Source: Streptomyces sp. NRRL WC-3618 | Lineage (GTDB): Bacteria; Actinomycetota; Actinomycetes; Streptomycetales; Streptomycetaceae | DNA: 10,752 bases | Direction: 5' to 3' | Assembly: GCF_001280005.1 (NCBI RefSeq) | Contig: NZ_LGDW01000106.1 | Location: 1-10,752, forward strand | Shown here: piece after piece, positions 1 through 6,170 of the stretch | Position numbering within the stretch: the first letter of the stretch is position 1 | How the letters are laid out: every line of letters begins with the position of its first letter | Notes under the pieces: model-generated | The model's database searches: none | Told to the model about the DNA's origin: nothing | What the model saw: the letters and a program-made list of their open reading frames with translations, nothing else | Translations under genes and position numbers: made by a program

Positions 1-1
1 G

Positions 2-1960
2 GTGCTCTGGCTCATCGTCGCCGTCCTCGCGGTCAGACAGGTGGCCGCCGTCCTCGGCACCCCGAAGGCGGACCGGCTGACGGATCTGGAGACCTGGGTC
101 GGGCCCGACGGCGTCCTGCATGTGAAGGGGTCGCTCTACGACTCGACGCAGTTCACCGGCACCCCCTTTGGCGGACTCGTCCTCAAGCCACTCACCCGGG
201 CCGCCGAGCAGGCTCTCGGCTGGGGCTGGACCTTCGGCACGCTGCTGCTGGTCGTCGCGCTCGGCGTGGTCGCCGCCCGCGCCCTGCCCACGCCCGTGAG
301 CCGCCGTACCTCGCTGCTCGCCGCACCCGTCGCGATCAGCCTGCTGATGCTGTCGCTGCCGGTGCGCAACACCCTCCACCTCGGCCAGACCAGCATCATC
401 CCCGTCCTGCTGGTCCTCCTCGGCTGCTTCGTCGCCCGCGAGGAACGGGCCGCCGGCGCCCTCGTCGGCCTCGCCGCCGCCCTCCAGCCCACCGTGCTGC
501 TGTTCGCGCCGCTGCTGTGGTTCACCGGCCGGCGCCGGGCCGCCGTCTGCGCCGGGATCACCTTCGCCGCCTGCACCGCGCTCGCGTGGGCCGCGATGGC
601 GGACGACTCGTACACCTACTGGGTCCACCACCTGGGCGGGGCCGGACTCGGCGGCCCCGCCGACGACCTCGCCAACCAGTCCCTGCACGGCGCCCTGCTG
701 CGGCTGGGCGCCGAGGGGCCCCTCGAAATCGGCCTGTTCCTGGCGCTCGGCGCGGGCGTCGCCGTCCTCGGGCTGCGCCGCGCGGTGCGGTACGCCCAGG
801 ACGGCCAACTGCTGCTGGCGGTCGCCATCACGGGCTGCGCGGCCGTCGCCGTGTCGCCCACGACCTGGCAGCACCAACTGCTGTGGGTGCTGCTCGCGGT
901 CGTCGGCCGGGTCGGCAGACGCGCCTCCGACCGCTACATGTGGCCGGTCGCCGTCATCATCGTGATGACGCTGCCCGCCAGGATGGTCATCCCGAACATG
1001 GGCGCCCTCTATCCGGTCCGCGACAACATCGTGCTGCTGGCCGCGGTCGCCGCCGCCACCGTCGTACCGTTCCTGTCCAGGACCTCGGAGCACTACCGCG
1101 CACCGATCCCCACGGACTACGCGCCGCCGGTCCCCGCCCGCTCCCGCCGCGTACCGCTCCTGCCGTTCCTGCGCCGGGTGCTCACCCGCCCGAACCTGCT
1201 CCTCGAACTGATGCTCATCCGGGTCACGTACGCCGCCTACCAGAAGGTCCGGCTCGCCGCGAGCGGGGGCACGAACACCGGCGGCCGGGCCACCGCCGAG
1301 GCGCACGGCCACCAGATCCACGACATCGAGAAGTTCCTGCACATCGACATCGAGCACTGGGTCAACCACACGGTCGTGAAGATCGGCTGGATGCGGGACT
1401 TCTTCGACTTCTACTACACGTCGTTCCACTTCGTGGTACCGCTGACCGTGCTCGCCGTCCTGTACTGGCGCCGCCCCGTCGACTACCGCTGGGCCCGCGC
1501 CTCCCTCGGCTTCGCCACACTGCTCGCCCTGGTCGGGTTCTGGCTCTACCCGCTGGCGCCGCCGCGTCTGATGCCGGGCCTCGGGATCATCGACACCGTG
1601 CACGGCGTACAGGACTTCTCCAAGCCGGACTACGGCACGCTCACGGCACTGACCAACCAGTACGCGGCGATGCCGTCGCTGCACTTCGGGTGGTCGCTGT
1701 GGTGTGGACTGGTCATCGCGATCGTCGCGCCGAAATGGTGGATGAAGGCGCTCGGGCTGCTGCATCCGTTGTTCACCGTGTCCGCGATCGTCACCACCGG
1801 CAATCACTGGGTGCTGGATGCCGCCGGCGGGGCGGTGGTGGTTCTGGCGGGGTTCGGGTTGTCGTACGTGTTGATGGGGCCGCGGGCTCGTGTCGCTGTC
1901 CGGGCGGCGGAGAGCAGTGGTGAGCGGCCGGAGGCTGTGAAAGACCGTGCGCTGAGCTAG
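2..1960 (+). CDS. Bifunctional GT87 glycosyltransferase / PAP2-family membrane enzyme (5' end probably cut)
   Basis: This is a polytopic membrane protein of two fused parts. Residues 1 to about 370 look like a GT87 (DUF2029) polyprenyl-phosphate-sugar mannosyltransferase. They have a first helix, an external loop with acidic residues (LTDLETW, then SLYDST), a HLGQTS motif, the segment ALQPTVLLFAPLLW, and NQSLHGALLRL before further helices. Residues about 400-625 are a PAP2_3 (Aur1/Ipt1-like) domain with APPRLMP (R522), PSLH (H561) and GNHWVLD (H602, D606), which fit the phosphatase C1-C3 motifs. The known GT87 role is sugar transfer from a lipid phosphate donor outside the membrane; the PAP2 part would act on a lipid or inositol phosphate. 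The substrate cannot be read from the sequence. The GTG at position 2 has no visible upstream region, so the true start may lie outside the window. Family assignment is firm, the reaction is inferred. Confidence 0.85.
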   Translation: MLWLIVAVLAVRQVAAVLGTPKADRLTDLETWVGPDGVLHVKGSLYDSTQFTGTPFGGLVLKPLTRAAEQALGWGWTFGTLLLVVALGVVAARALPTPVSRRTSLLAAPVAISLLMLSLPVRNTLHLGQTSIIPVLLVLLGCFVAREERAAGALVGLAAALQPTVLLFAPLLWFTGRRRAAVCAGITFAACTALAWAAMADDSYTYWVHHLGGAGLGGPADDLANQSLHGALLRLGAEGPLEIGLFLALGAGVAVLGLRRAVRYAQDGQLLLAVAITGCAAVAVSPTTWQHQLLWVLLAVVGRVGRRASDRYMWPVAVIIVMTLPARMVIPNMGALYPVRDNIVLLAAVAAATVVPFLSRTSEHYRAPIPTDYAPPVPARSRRVPLLPFLRRVLTRPNLLLELMLIRVTYAAYQKVRLAASGGTNTGGRATAEAHGHQIHDIEKFLHIDIEHWVNHTVVKIGWMRDFFDFYYTSFHFVVPLTVLAVLYWRRPVDYRWARASLGFATLLALVGFWLYPLAPPRLMPGLGIIDTVHGVQDFSKPDYGTLTALTNQYAAMPSLHFGWSLWCGLVIAIVAPKWWMKALGLLHPLFTVSAIVTTGNHWVLDAAGGAVVVLAGFGLSYVLMGPRARVAVRAAESSGERPEAVKDRALS

Positions 1961-2021
1961 AGGGCGTCTGAAGATCGAACGCGGCTGGGACCGGTCGGGC
2001 AGCCAGCTCGTCGCGCACGGG

Positions 2022-2216
2022 GTGACGGTCTTCGTGGCGCTCCTGCTGTCGTACCGCTATCTGCCGATGCGCATGGCCGAGCACCCGTGGGTGTTCGGAC
2101 CCCTGGTCATACTGGCGATGCTCTCGGTGATAGACGCCTACGTACGGACCACCAGAAAGTGGGAACCGGAGTCCGCACCGGCGGTGCGACCGGAACGGCG
2201 ACTCGAACTGGCGTGA
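2022..2216 (+). CDS. Small two-helix membrane protein, start codon uncertain
   Basis: I do not recognise a family. From the GTG at 2022 the product is 64 aa, with a first hydrophobic segment (VTVFVALLLSYRYL), a short loop (PMRMAEHPW), a second hydrophobic segment (FGPLVILAMLSVIDAYV) and a charged tail. It lies 61 bp after the GT87/PAP2 gene and may be cotranscribed with it. No Shine-Dalgarno sequence precedes the GTG. The same frame stays open back to 1956 with strongly GC-ending codons and plausible protein (KIERGWDRSGSQLVAHG). The only near-start codon there is CTG at 1968, with a weak GAGGG just before it. The true N terminus may therefore be about 18 residues longer. Coding status is likely from codon use and the two-helix layout; the function is unknown. 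Confidence 0.55.
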   Translation: MTVFVALLLSYRYLPMRMAEHPWVFGPLVILAMLSVIDAYVRTTRKWEPESAPAVRPERRLELA

Positions 2217-2251
2217 AGGCGGGGAGGTTTCACGCCCCACGCCGCCCGGCC

Positions 2252-2284
2252 GGACGGCTTTAGCAGCGGAGCGCTCAGCCGTCC
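2252..2284. repeat. 8-bp inverted repeat (hairpin) between gene groups
   Basis: GGACGGCT at 2252-2259 is exactly complementary to AGCCGTCC at 2277-2284, with a 17-nt loop. It sits 36 bp after the small membrane protein gene. It could be a weak terminator for the upstream genes or part of the leader of the next operon. Confidence 0.5.
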
Positions 2285-2305
2285 AGGGGGGTTCCCTCCC
2301 CCTTT
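2285..2305 (+). terminator. Short G/C hairpin followed by TTT
   Basis: A run of G at 2286-2291 can pair with CCCCC at 2298-2302, and A2285 can pair with T2303. The loop is about 7 nt and TTT follows the stem at 2303-2305. The layout is like a short intrinsic terminator and follows directly on the 8-bp inverted repeat. The T tract is very short, so termination is a guess. Confidence 0.3.
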
Positions 2306-2384
2306 CCGCTTGGGCTGACCTCAGCTGCGAAGCACCTGCCTGCCGGAGTGATCACGCGGCGGTCCCTGCCTAACGTGATGTCAC

Positions 2385-3716
2385 ATGCCGACCTTCTTAC
2401 TGACAACCCTCCAGCCCGGCAGGCGAATCGCCGGCACCGGCCTCGCGGCCCTGGTGGCGGCCACGGCGCTGGCCACCGTTCCGGCCACGGCGCTGGCCAC
2501 CGGGCCGGCCCAGGCGGTGGCGGCCCAGTCGGTGGCGACCGCGCCAACACCGGCAGCAGTTCCACGCCCCTCCACCGACTGCGGTACGCACGACCAGGTC
2601 CGTAGCGCACTACGTGTCCTCACCGGCCGTGACGGGATCGCCGGCGCCGCCGTCCTGGTGACCGACCCCACCGCGCACGCACCCTGCGCCGCGCGCTGGA
2701 CCGAGGCCTCCGGGACGGCCGACCTGGGCACCGGGCGCCGTATGAACGCCGCCGACCGGTTGCGCGCCGGCAGCGTCACCAAGTCGTTCACCGCGACCGT
2801 CGTCCTGCAACTCGTCGCCGAGCACCGCATCGGCCTCGACGACCCCGTCGACCGCCACCTGCCCGATCTGATCGACGCACCCGGATACGACGGCCGCCGG
2901 ATCACCGTACGGCAGCTCCTGCAGCACACCAGCGGGCTGCCCGACTATCTCGAGGCTCCCGAGTGGGAGCACTTCGAGCAGCTGCGGTACCGCCACTTCG
3001 AGCCCCGCGAACTCGTCGCACGCGCCCTCGAACTGCCACGCCCGCAAGGCAGTTGGCACTACGCCACCACCAACTATCTCGTCCTCGGCATGATCGTCCG
3101 CGAGGTCACCGGCCGTTCCCCCGAGGCGGAGATCAGCCGTCGCATCATCAACCCCCTCGGGCTGCACGGCACTTACTGGCCGGGCGACGCCACCCGCCTC
3201 CAAGGGCCGCATTCCCGCAGCTACTTCACCGACACCGAGGGCCGGCGCGTCGACGGCACCGACTGGAACATGACCTTCGGCGGGGTCGGCGGCGCCCTCG
3301 TCTCCACCCCGGCCGACCTGACACGGTTCGCCGCCGCCCTGTTCGACGGCCGGCTGCTGCCCCGCGCCCAACTGGCGCAGATGCGACGGACGGTGGCCGC
3401 CGACCCCGACCGACTGTGGCCCGGCGCCCGCTACGGCCTGGGCCTGATCTCCTCCCCCCTGTCCTGCGGCGGGACGTGGTGGGGACACGGCGGCACCGTG
3501 CCCGGCGGCCACCGGGCGCTGGTCGCCGTCGGCCCCGGTGGCCGCAGCGTCGCCGTCGCCCTGAACCAGGTGCCCGACTCCCTCCAGGCCGAACTCGACT
3601 TCCTGGACGTCGTCGACACGTCCCTGTGCGAGAAGGCGGCGCCCGCCACCGGTGGTTCCACCGGCTCCACCGGAACCTCTCCCTCTCCGCGATCTTCCGA
3701 AAGGACCCCCGCGTGA
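2385..3716 (+). CDS. Secreted serine hydrolase, class C beta-lactamase / DD-carboxypeptidase family, with TTA codon
   Basis: The 443-aa product belongs to the beta-lactamase (PF00144) family of DD-peptidases and esterases, acting outside the membrane. An n-region with RR followed by Ala-rich hydrophobic sequence to about residue 46 is a signal peptide. The nucleophile motif is SVTK (S130, K133), QLLQHTSGLPDY at 177-188 is a family hallmark, and HGG at 368-370 stands for the KTG/HTG triad. The middle motif reads YAT (226-228) where YxN is usual. Four cysteines (C66, C101, C361, C415) could form disulfides. The tail after about 420 is Gly/Ser/Thr/Pro-rich. Codon 5 (2397-2399) is TTA, which in Streptomyces implies dependence on bldA tRNA. 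No clear ribosome site precedes the ATG. TAACGT at 2371 could be a -10 box for a leaderless or near-leaderless mRNA. The stop overlaps the next gene by GTGA. The substrate (peptidoglycan, antibiotic or ester) is not determinable. Confidence 0.9.
   Translation: MPTFLLTTLQPGRRIAGTGLAALVAATALATVPATALATGPAQAVAAQSVATAPTPAAVPRPSTDCGTHDQVRSALRVLTGRDGIAGAAVLVTDPTAHAPCAARWTEASGTADLGTGRRMNAADRLRAGSVTKSFTATVVLQLVAEHRIGLDDPVDRHLPDLIDAPGYDGRRITVRQLLQHTSGLPDYLEAPEWEHFEQLRYRHFEPRELVARALELPRPQGSWHYATTNYLVLGMIVREVTGRSPEAEISRRIINPLGLHGTYWPGDATRLQGPHSRSYFTDTEGRRVDGTDWNMTFGGVGGALVSTPADLTRFAAALFDGRLLPRAQLAQMRRTVAADPDRLWPGARYGLGLISSPLSCGGTWWGHGGTVPGGHRALVAVGPGGRSVAVALNQVPDSLQAELDFLDVVDTSLCEKAAPATGGSTGSTGTSPSPRSSERTPA
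2459..2502 (+). repeat. 24-bp-period direct repeat inside the signal peptide
   Basis: A 20-nt segment starting GGCCACGGCG occurs identically at 2459-2478 and 2483-2502, a period of 24 bp. It encodes the duplicated ATALAT of the hydrophobic part of the signal peptide, so an in-frame duplication of eight codons is the simplest origin. Confidence 0.8.
3699..3704 (+). promoter_or_regulatory. Ribosome binding site fixing the GTG start at 3713
   Basis: AAAGGA lies 8 nt before the GTG at 3713, which itself overlaps the upstream stop as GTGA. This supports 3713 over the internal ATG at 3743 and indicates translational coupling. Confidence 0.6.
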
Positions 3717-5278
3717 ACGGCTCCATCTCGCCTCGGCGTCGCATGTCGCGTATCGCCTCGGCAGCCGCCCTGGCGCTCGTCGGCGCGCTCACCCTCGCCG
3801 CGTCGCCCGCCGTGGCCGAACCCACCGCCACCGCCCGTACGGCCACGGACCCCCTCGCCCTCTACCACCACCAGAACCCGACCTGGAAGAGCTGTCTGCT
3901 CGGCCCCGACGACGCGACCGGCAAGGAACTCGAGCAGGCCGGCGCTCAATGCGCCGACGTCACCGTCCCGTTGAACTACGACGACCCCGGCGGCCGTACG
4001 ATCACGGTCGCGATCTCCCGCATCCGGGCCACCGACACGGACCACCGCGTCGGCGCGCTGCTGCTCAACGGAGGCGGCCCCGGCGGCCAGACGATCGGGG
4101 ACCCGCCCTGGATCCGCGCGTCGATGAAGCAGGTCGGTGCGCGCTACGACGTGGTGGGCGTCGACCCGCGTTTCGTCGGCCGCAGCACACCCCTGGACTG
4201 CCACTGGCCCAGCGGGTCGTTCATCCGTGGCCCGGGGGCCGACCGGGCGGGCTTCGACCGTGCGACGGCCCTCGCCAAGGACCTCGCCGACCGCTGCCGG
4301 ACGTACGAGGCTGACGTCCTGCCGTACGTCACCTCCCGGAACACCGCGCGCGACATGGACGTGATCCGTGCCGCGCTCGGCGAGCGCAGGATCTCGTATC
4401 TCGGCTATTCGTACGGCAGTTACCTCGGCCAGGTGTACGCCACGATGTTCCCCGGCCGCACCGACCGGGTCGTGCTCGACGGCGTCATCGCCCCCGACAA
4501 CTACAGTCCCCGTCTGCTGCGCAGCACGGCACCGGCGAACCGGCACGCGCTCGAGGGCTGGGCCTCCTGGGCCGCCGCCCGCCACACCACGTACGGCCTG
4601 GGCGCCACCCGGCGTGCGGTCCTGGCGGCCGTGGACCGGATCCAGGCCGCGTCCGACGGGGCGCCGCTGCCGGTCGGTGACTACCGGGTGGACGGGCACC
4701 TGCTGCCCGTCGTCGTCCTCAACGGCCTCTCGCAGGACAACGACGCCGCGTACGCCGACCTCGCACAGGCCGTACGGGACCTGCGGCGCGCCGCCGACGG
4801 CAAGCCGGTCACCCCCTCGCCCTGGCTGGCCGACGCCCTCGACTTCCTGACGACCGGCTCCAACTCCTCCTACGGCAGCGTCCAGACGGCGATCCTGTGC
4901 GGCGACGTGGCCGCGCCGCGCGACCCCGAGACATACTGGCGCGACATCCAACGCGCCCGTGTACGGGACCCGTTGTTCGGCCCCGTCGCCAACTCCGTTG
5001 GCCCGTGCGCGTTCTGGGACGCGCCGCGCGAGCACCCGACCACGATCCGCCGTGATCTGCCGGCCCTGCTCGTCAACGCGAGCGGCGATCCGCGCACCAC
5101 CTACGAGGGTGCGCGGACGGTGCGCCGCATGTGGTCCTCGTCCCGGCTGGTCACCCTGCGCGGGGCGGACCAGCACGCCGTGTACGGGGTGTTCGGCAGC
5201 ACCTGCGCCGACACGGCCGTCAACACCTACTTCGCCACCGGCCACCTGCCGCCCAGGGACGTCACCTGCGAGAGGTGA
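3713..5278 (+). CDS. Secreted alpha/beta hydrolase, tripeptidyl-aminopeptidase-like (Tap/Slp type, S33)
   Basis: The 521-aa product resembles the Streptomyces secreted tripeptidyl aminopeptidase family, which removes tripeptides from protein N termini. It begins with a basic n-region (PRRRMSR) and a hydrophobic segment, with probable signal cleavage after SPAVA (about residue 35). The mature part has LLNGGGPGG at 117-125 (oxyanion region), the nucleophile elbow GYSYG (S233), an acidic residue in NASGDPRT (D459) and a histidine in ADQHAVYG (H488). The region from about 425 to the end fits a TAP-like C-terminal domain, and the length is normal for the family. It is translationally coupled to the serine hydrolase upstream, so it should share that gene's TTA-dependent control. 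A large hairpin follows the stop. The exact substrate may differ from known Tap enzymes, since other members are esterases or proline iminopeptidases. The family is certain, the peptidase role likely. Confidence 0.9.
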   Translation: MNGSISPRRRMSRIASAAALALVGALTLAASPAVAEPTATARTATDPLALYHHQNPTWKSCLLGPDDATGKELEQAGAQCADVTVPLNYDDPGGRTITVAISRIRATDTDHRVGALLLNGGGPGGQTIGDPPWIRASMKQVGARYDVVGVDPRFVGRSTPLDCHWPSGSFIRGPGADRAGFDRATALAKDLADRCRTYEADVLPYVTSRNTARDMDVIRAALGERRISYLGYSYGSYLGQVYATMFPGRTDRVVLDGVIAPDNYSPRLLRSTAPANRHALEGWASWAAARHTTYGLGATRRAVLAAVDRIQAASDGAPLPVGDYRVDGHLLPVVVLNGLSQDNDAAYADLAQAVRDLRRAADGKPVTPSPWLADALDFLTTGSNSSYGSVQTAILCGDVAAPRDPETYWRDIQRARVRDPLFGPVANSVGPCAFWDAPREHPTTIRRDLPALLVNASGDPRTTYEGARTVRRMWSSSRLVTLRGADQHAVYGVFGSTCADTAVNTYFATGHLPPRDVTCER

Positions 5279-5284
5279 GGTGCG

Positions 5285-5333
5285 GGATCCGTGGTCGCGA
5301 GCCGGACAGGGGTCGGCTCGCGATCGCGGATCC
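5285..5333. terminator. 19-bp hairpin between convergent genes
   Basis: The arms 5285-5303 and 5315-5333 pair along all 19 positions if two G-U pairs are allowed, with an 11-nt loop. GGATCCG pairs with CGGATCC and CGCGAGCC with GGCTCGCG. It begins 6 bp after the + strand peptidase stop and ends 20 bp before the - strand gene's stop. It therefore probably terminates both convergent transcripts. There is no T tract on either side, as is common for actinomycete terminators. Confidence 0.75.
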
Positions 5334-5353
5334 GCTGTGCCATGGGTACGGGT

Positions 5354-5524
5354 TCAGCGGAGGGGCCGCCTGGAGTGCCGGGACATCCGGGCCCCGAAGA
5401 AGATCAGGTCGGCGGCGAAGATCACGATGCCGATGGCCAGGAGATATCCCAGGCCCGAGGCTGCCGCACCGATGATTCCCAGGATGACCGCCACCAGGAC
5501 CAGCAGCAGGAACAGTGCCAGCAT
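5354..5524 (-). CDS. Small hydrophobic membrane protein (56 aa)
   Basis: The product begins MLALFLLLVLVAVILGIIG and has two hydrophobic stretches (about 2-20 and 25-43) separated by a Gly/Ala-rich turn. It ends in a basic tail (RMSRHSRRPLR), so it is probably a two-pass hairpin protein with a cytoplasmic tail. The start at 5524 is set by a strong GAGGAGG 8 nt upstream (5533-5539 on the + strand); the frame is open to 5563 but has no ribosome site there. Small hydrophobic proteins of this size are common in Streptomyces and lack a defined role. It lies 93 bp downstream of the PRC-barrel gene on the same strand, so cotranscription is possible. Function unknown. Confidence 0.75.
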   Translation of the reverse strand: MLALFLLLVLVAVILGIIGAAASGLGYLLAIGIVIFAADLIFFGARMSRHSRRPLR

Positions 5525-5561
5525 CGGGACCACCTCCTCTGTGCCGTGACGGGTGCTGTGC

Positions 5562-5614
5562 AACGGGTGTGCCGTGTAGCGGGTTGGGTGGGTAACGGGT
5601 GTGCTGTGTACGGG
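5562..5614. repeat. Two direct repeats 32 bp apart in the intergenic gap
   Basis: AACGGGTGTGCYGTGTA occurs at 5562-5578 (with C) and 5594-5610 (with T), and CGGG follows soon after both copies. A partial copy (ACGGGTGCTGTGCAACGGG) begins at 5549. The copies fill the gap between the PRC-barrel gene and the small membrane protein gene, upstream of the latter's ribosome site. They may be a protein-binding array or a degenerate minisatellite. Confidence 0.6.
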
Positions 5615-5617
5615 TGT

Positions 5618-5974
5618 TCAGCGGCGGGCGAGCTGACGTTCGCCTCCCACTCCTGGTTGGTACGCCATCCCGTAGTGCCGGAAGATCTCCTCCTCCCGCT
5701 CGGCCGGCAGCACGTCGTCCGTCCCGATCGACGGGGCGTCGCGTACCTGTGCCTTGGAGTAGGAGACCTGGACGTAGCCCGGTCCGAGGACCGCGTCGTC
5801 GAGGGGGACGAAGACCAGCCGGTGGCGGGTGGGCAGCCCGGTCTTGACGGTGGCCATGGCCGGTTCGTCGGTGGCCGTGTCCACGTAGACCGATTCGAGC
5901 ATGCCGATCTTGCGTTGCTTCGTGTCGACCACGTCGTGGTTGCGCCACTCGCGGACGTCGGCTGAACGGATCAT
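5618..5974 (-). CDS. PRC-barrel domain protein
   Basis: The 118-aa product has a PRC-barrel fold signature over about residues 5-75. It reads DVREWRNHDVVDTKQRKIGMLESVYVD split over the first strands, then PAMATVKTG and RLVFVPLDDAVLGPGYVQVSYSKAQV, the strand-Gly pattern typical of the family. A more acidic tail follows (DDVLPAEREEEIFRHYG), an amphipathic segment also seen in other actinobacterial PRC proteins. There is no signal peptide or membrane helix, so it is cytoplasmic. The ATG at 5974 is supported by CAGGGAG 6 nt upstream (5981-5987 on the + strand). PRC barrels bind RNA or protein partners, as in RimM and photosynthetic reaction centre H subunits. In Streptomyces, stand-alone copies are often linked with stress genes, which is only suggestive here. 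The domain is confident, the role unknown. Confidence 0.85.
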   Translation of the reverse strand: MIRSADVREWRNHDVVDTKQRKIGMLESVYVDTATDEPAMATVKTGLPTRHRLVFVPLDDAVLGPGYVQVSYSKAQVRDAPSIGTDDVLPAEREEEIFRHYGMAYQPGVGGERQLARR

Positions 5975-6090
5975 GCCCTGCTCCCTGTCTGCGCGCTCCC
6001 GGAGGGCCGGTTACCGGGTGCCCTCTCTGACCGGAACGAATCCCCGCCCGCCGCACTCCGGGTAGTCGGACGGTCGCAATGTCGAGACCG

Positions 6091-6170
6091 CTGCTCAGCG
6101 CAGTGCGTGTTACGCACAGCGCGTGCTCGGCGCAGTGCGTGCTTAGCGCGGTGCGTGCTCAGCGCAGCGC
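6091..6170. repeat. Five imperfect 16-bp tandem repeats at the 3' end of the transpeptidase gene
   Basis: Five consecutive 16-nt units can be read: 6091-6106, 6107-6122, 6123-6138, 6139-6154 and 6155-6170. The consensus is about GTGCTCAGCGCAGTGC. The last unit overlaps the final codons and stop of the L,D-transpeptidase, and the others extend downstream of it. Units 1 and 2 together form a hairpin (6098-6108 with 6112-6122, one A-A mismatch, GTT loop) that could serve as its terminator. Confidence 0.8.

Noticed and set aside
2217..2384. c-di-AMP (ydaO-type) riboswitch ahead of the secreted hydrolase
   Set aside because: Such riboswitches precede many Streptomyces wall hydrolases, but I cannot find their conserved blocks here; only two simple hairpins are visible.
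3431..5245. Long open frame (604 codons) on the - strand under the peptidase operon
   Set aside because: It lies antisense to two well-supported secreted hydrolases, has low-complexity Gly/Val/Arg composition and no recognisable motif; it is a by-product of high GC content.
6091..6170. CRISPR array
   Set aside because: The units are 16 nt, imperfect and directly tandem with no spacers, and there are no cas genes.
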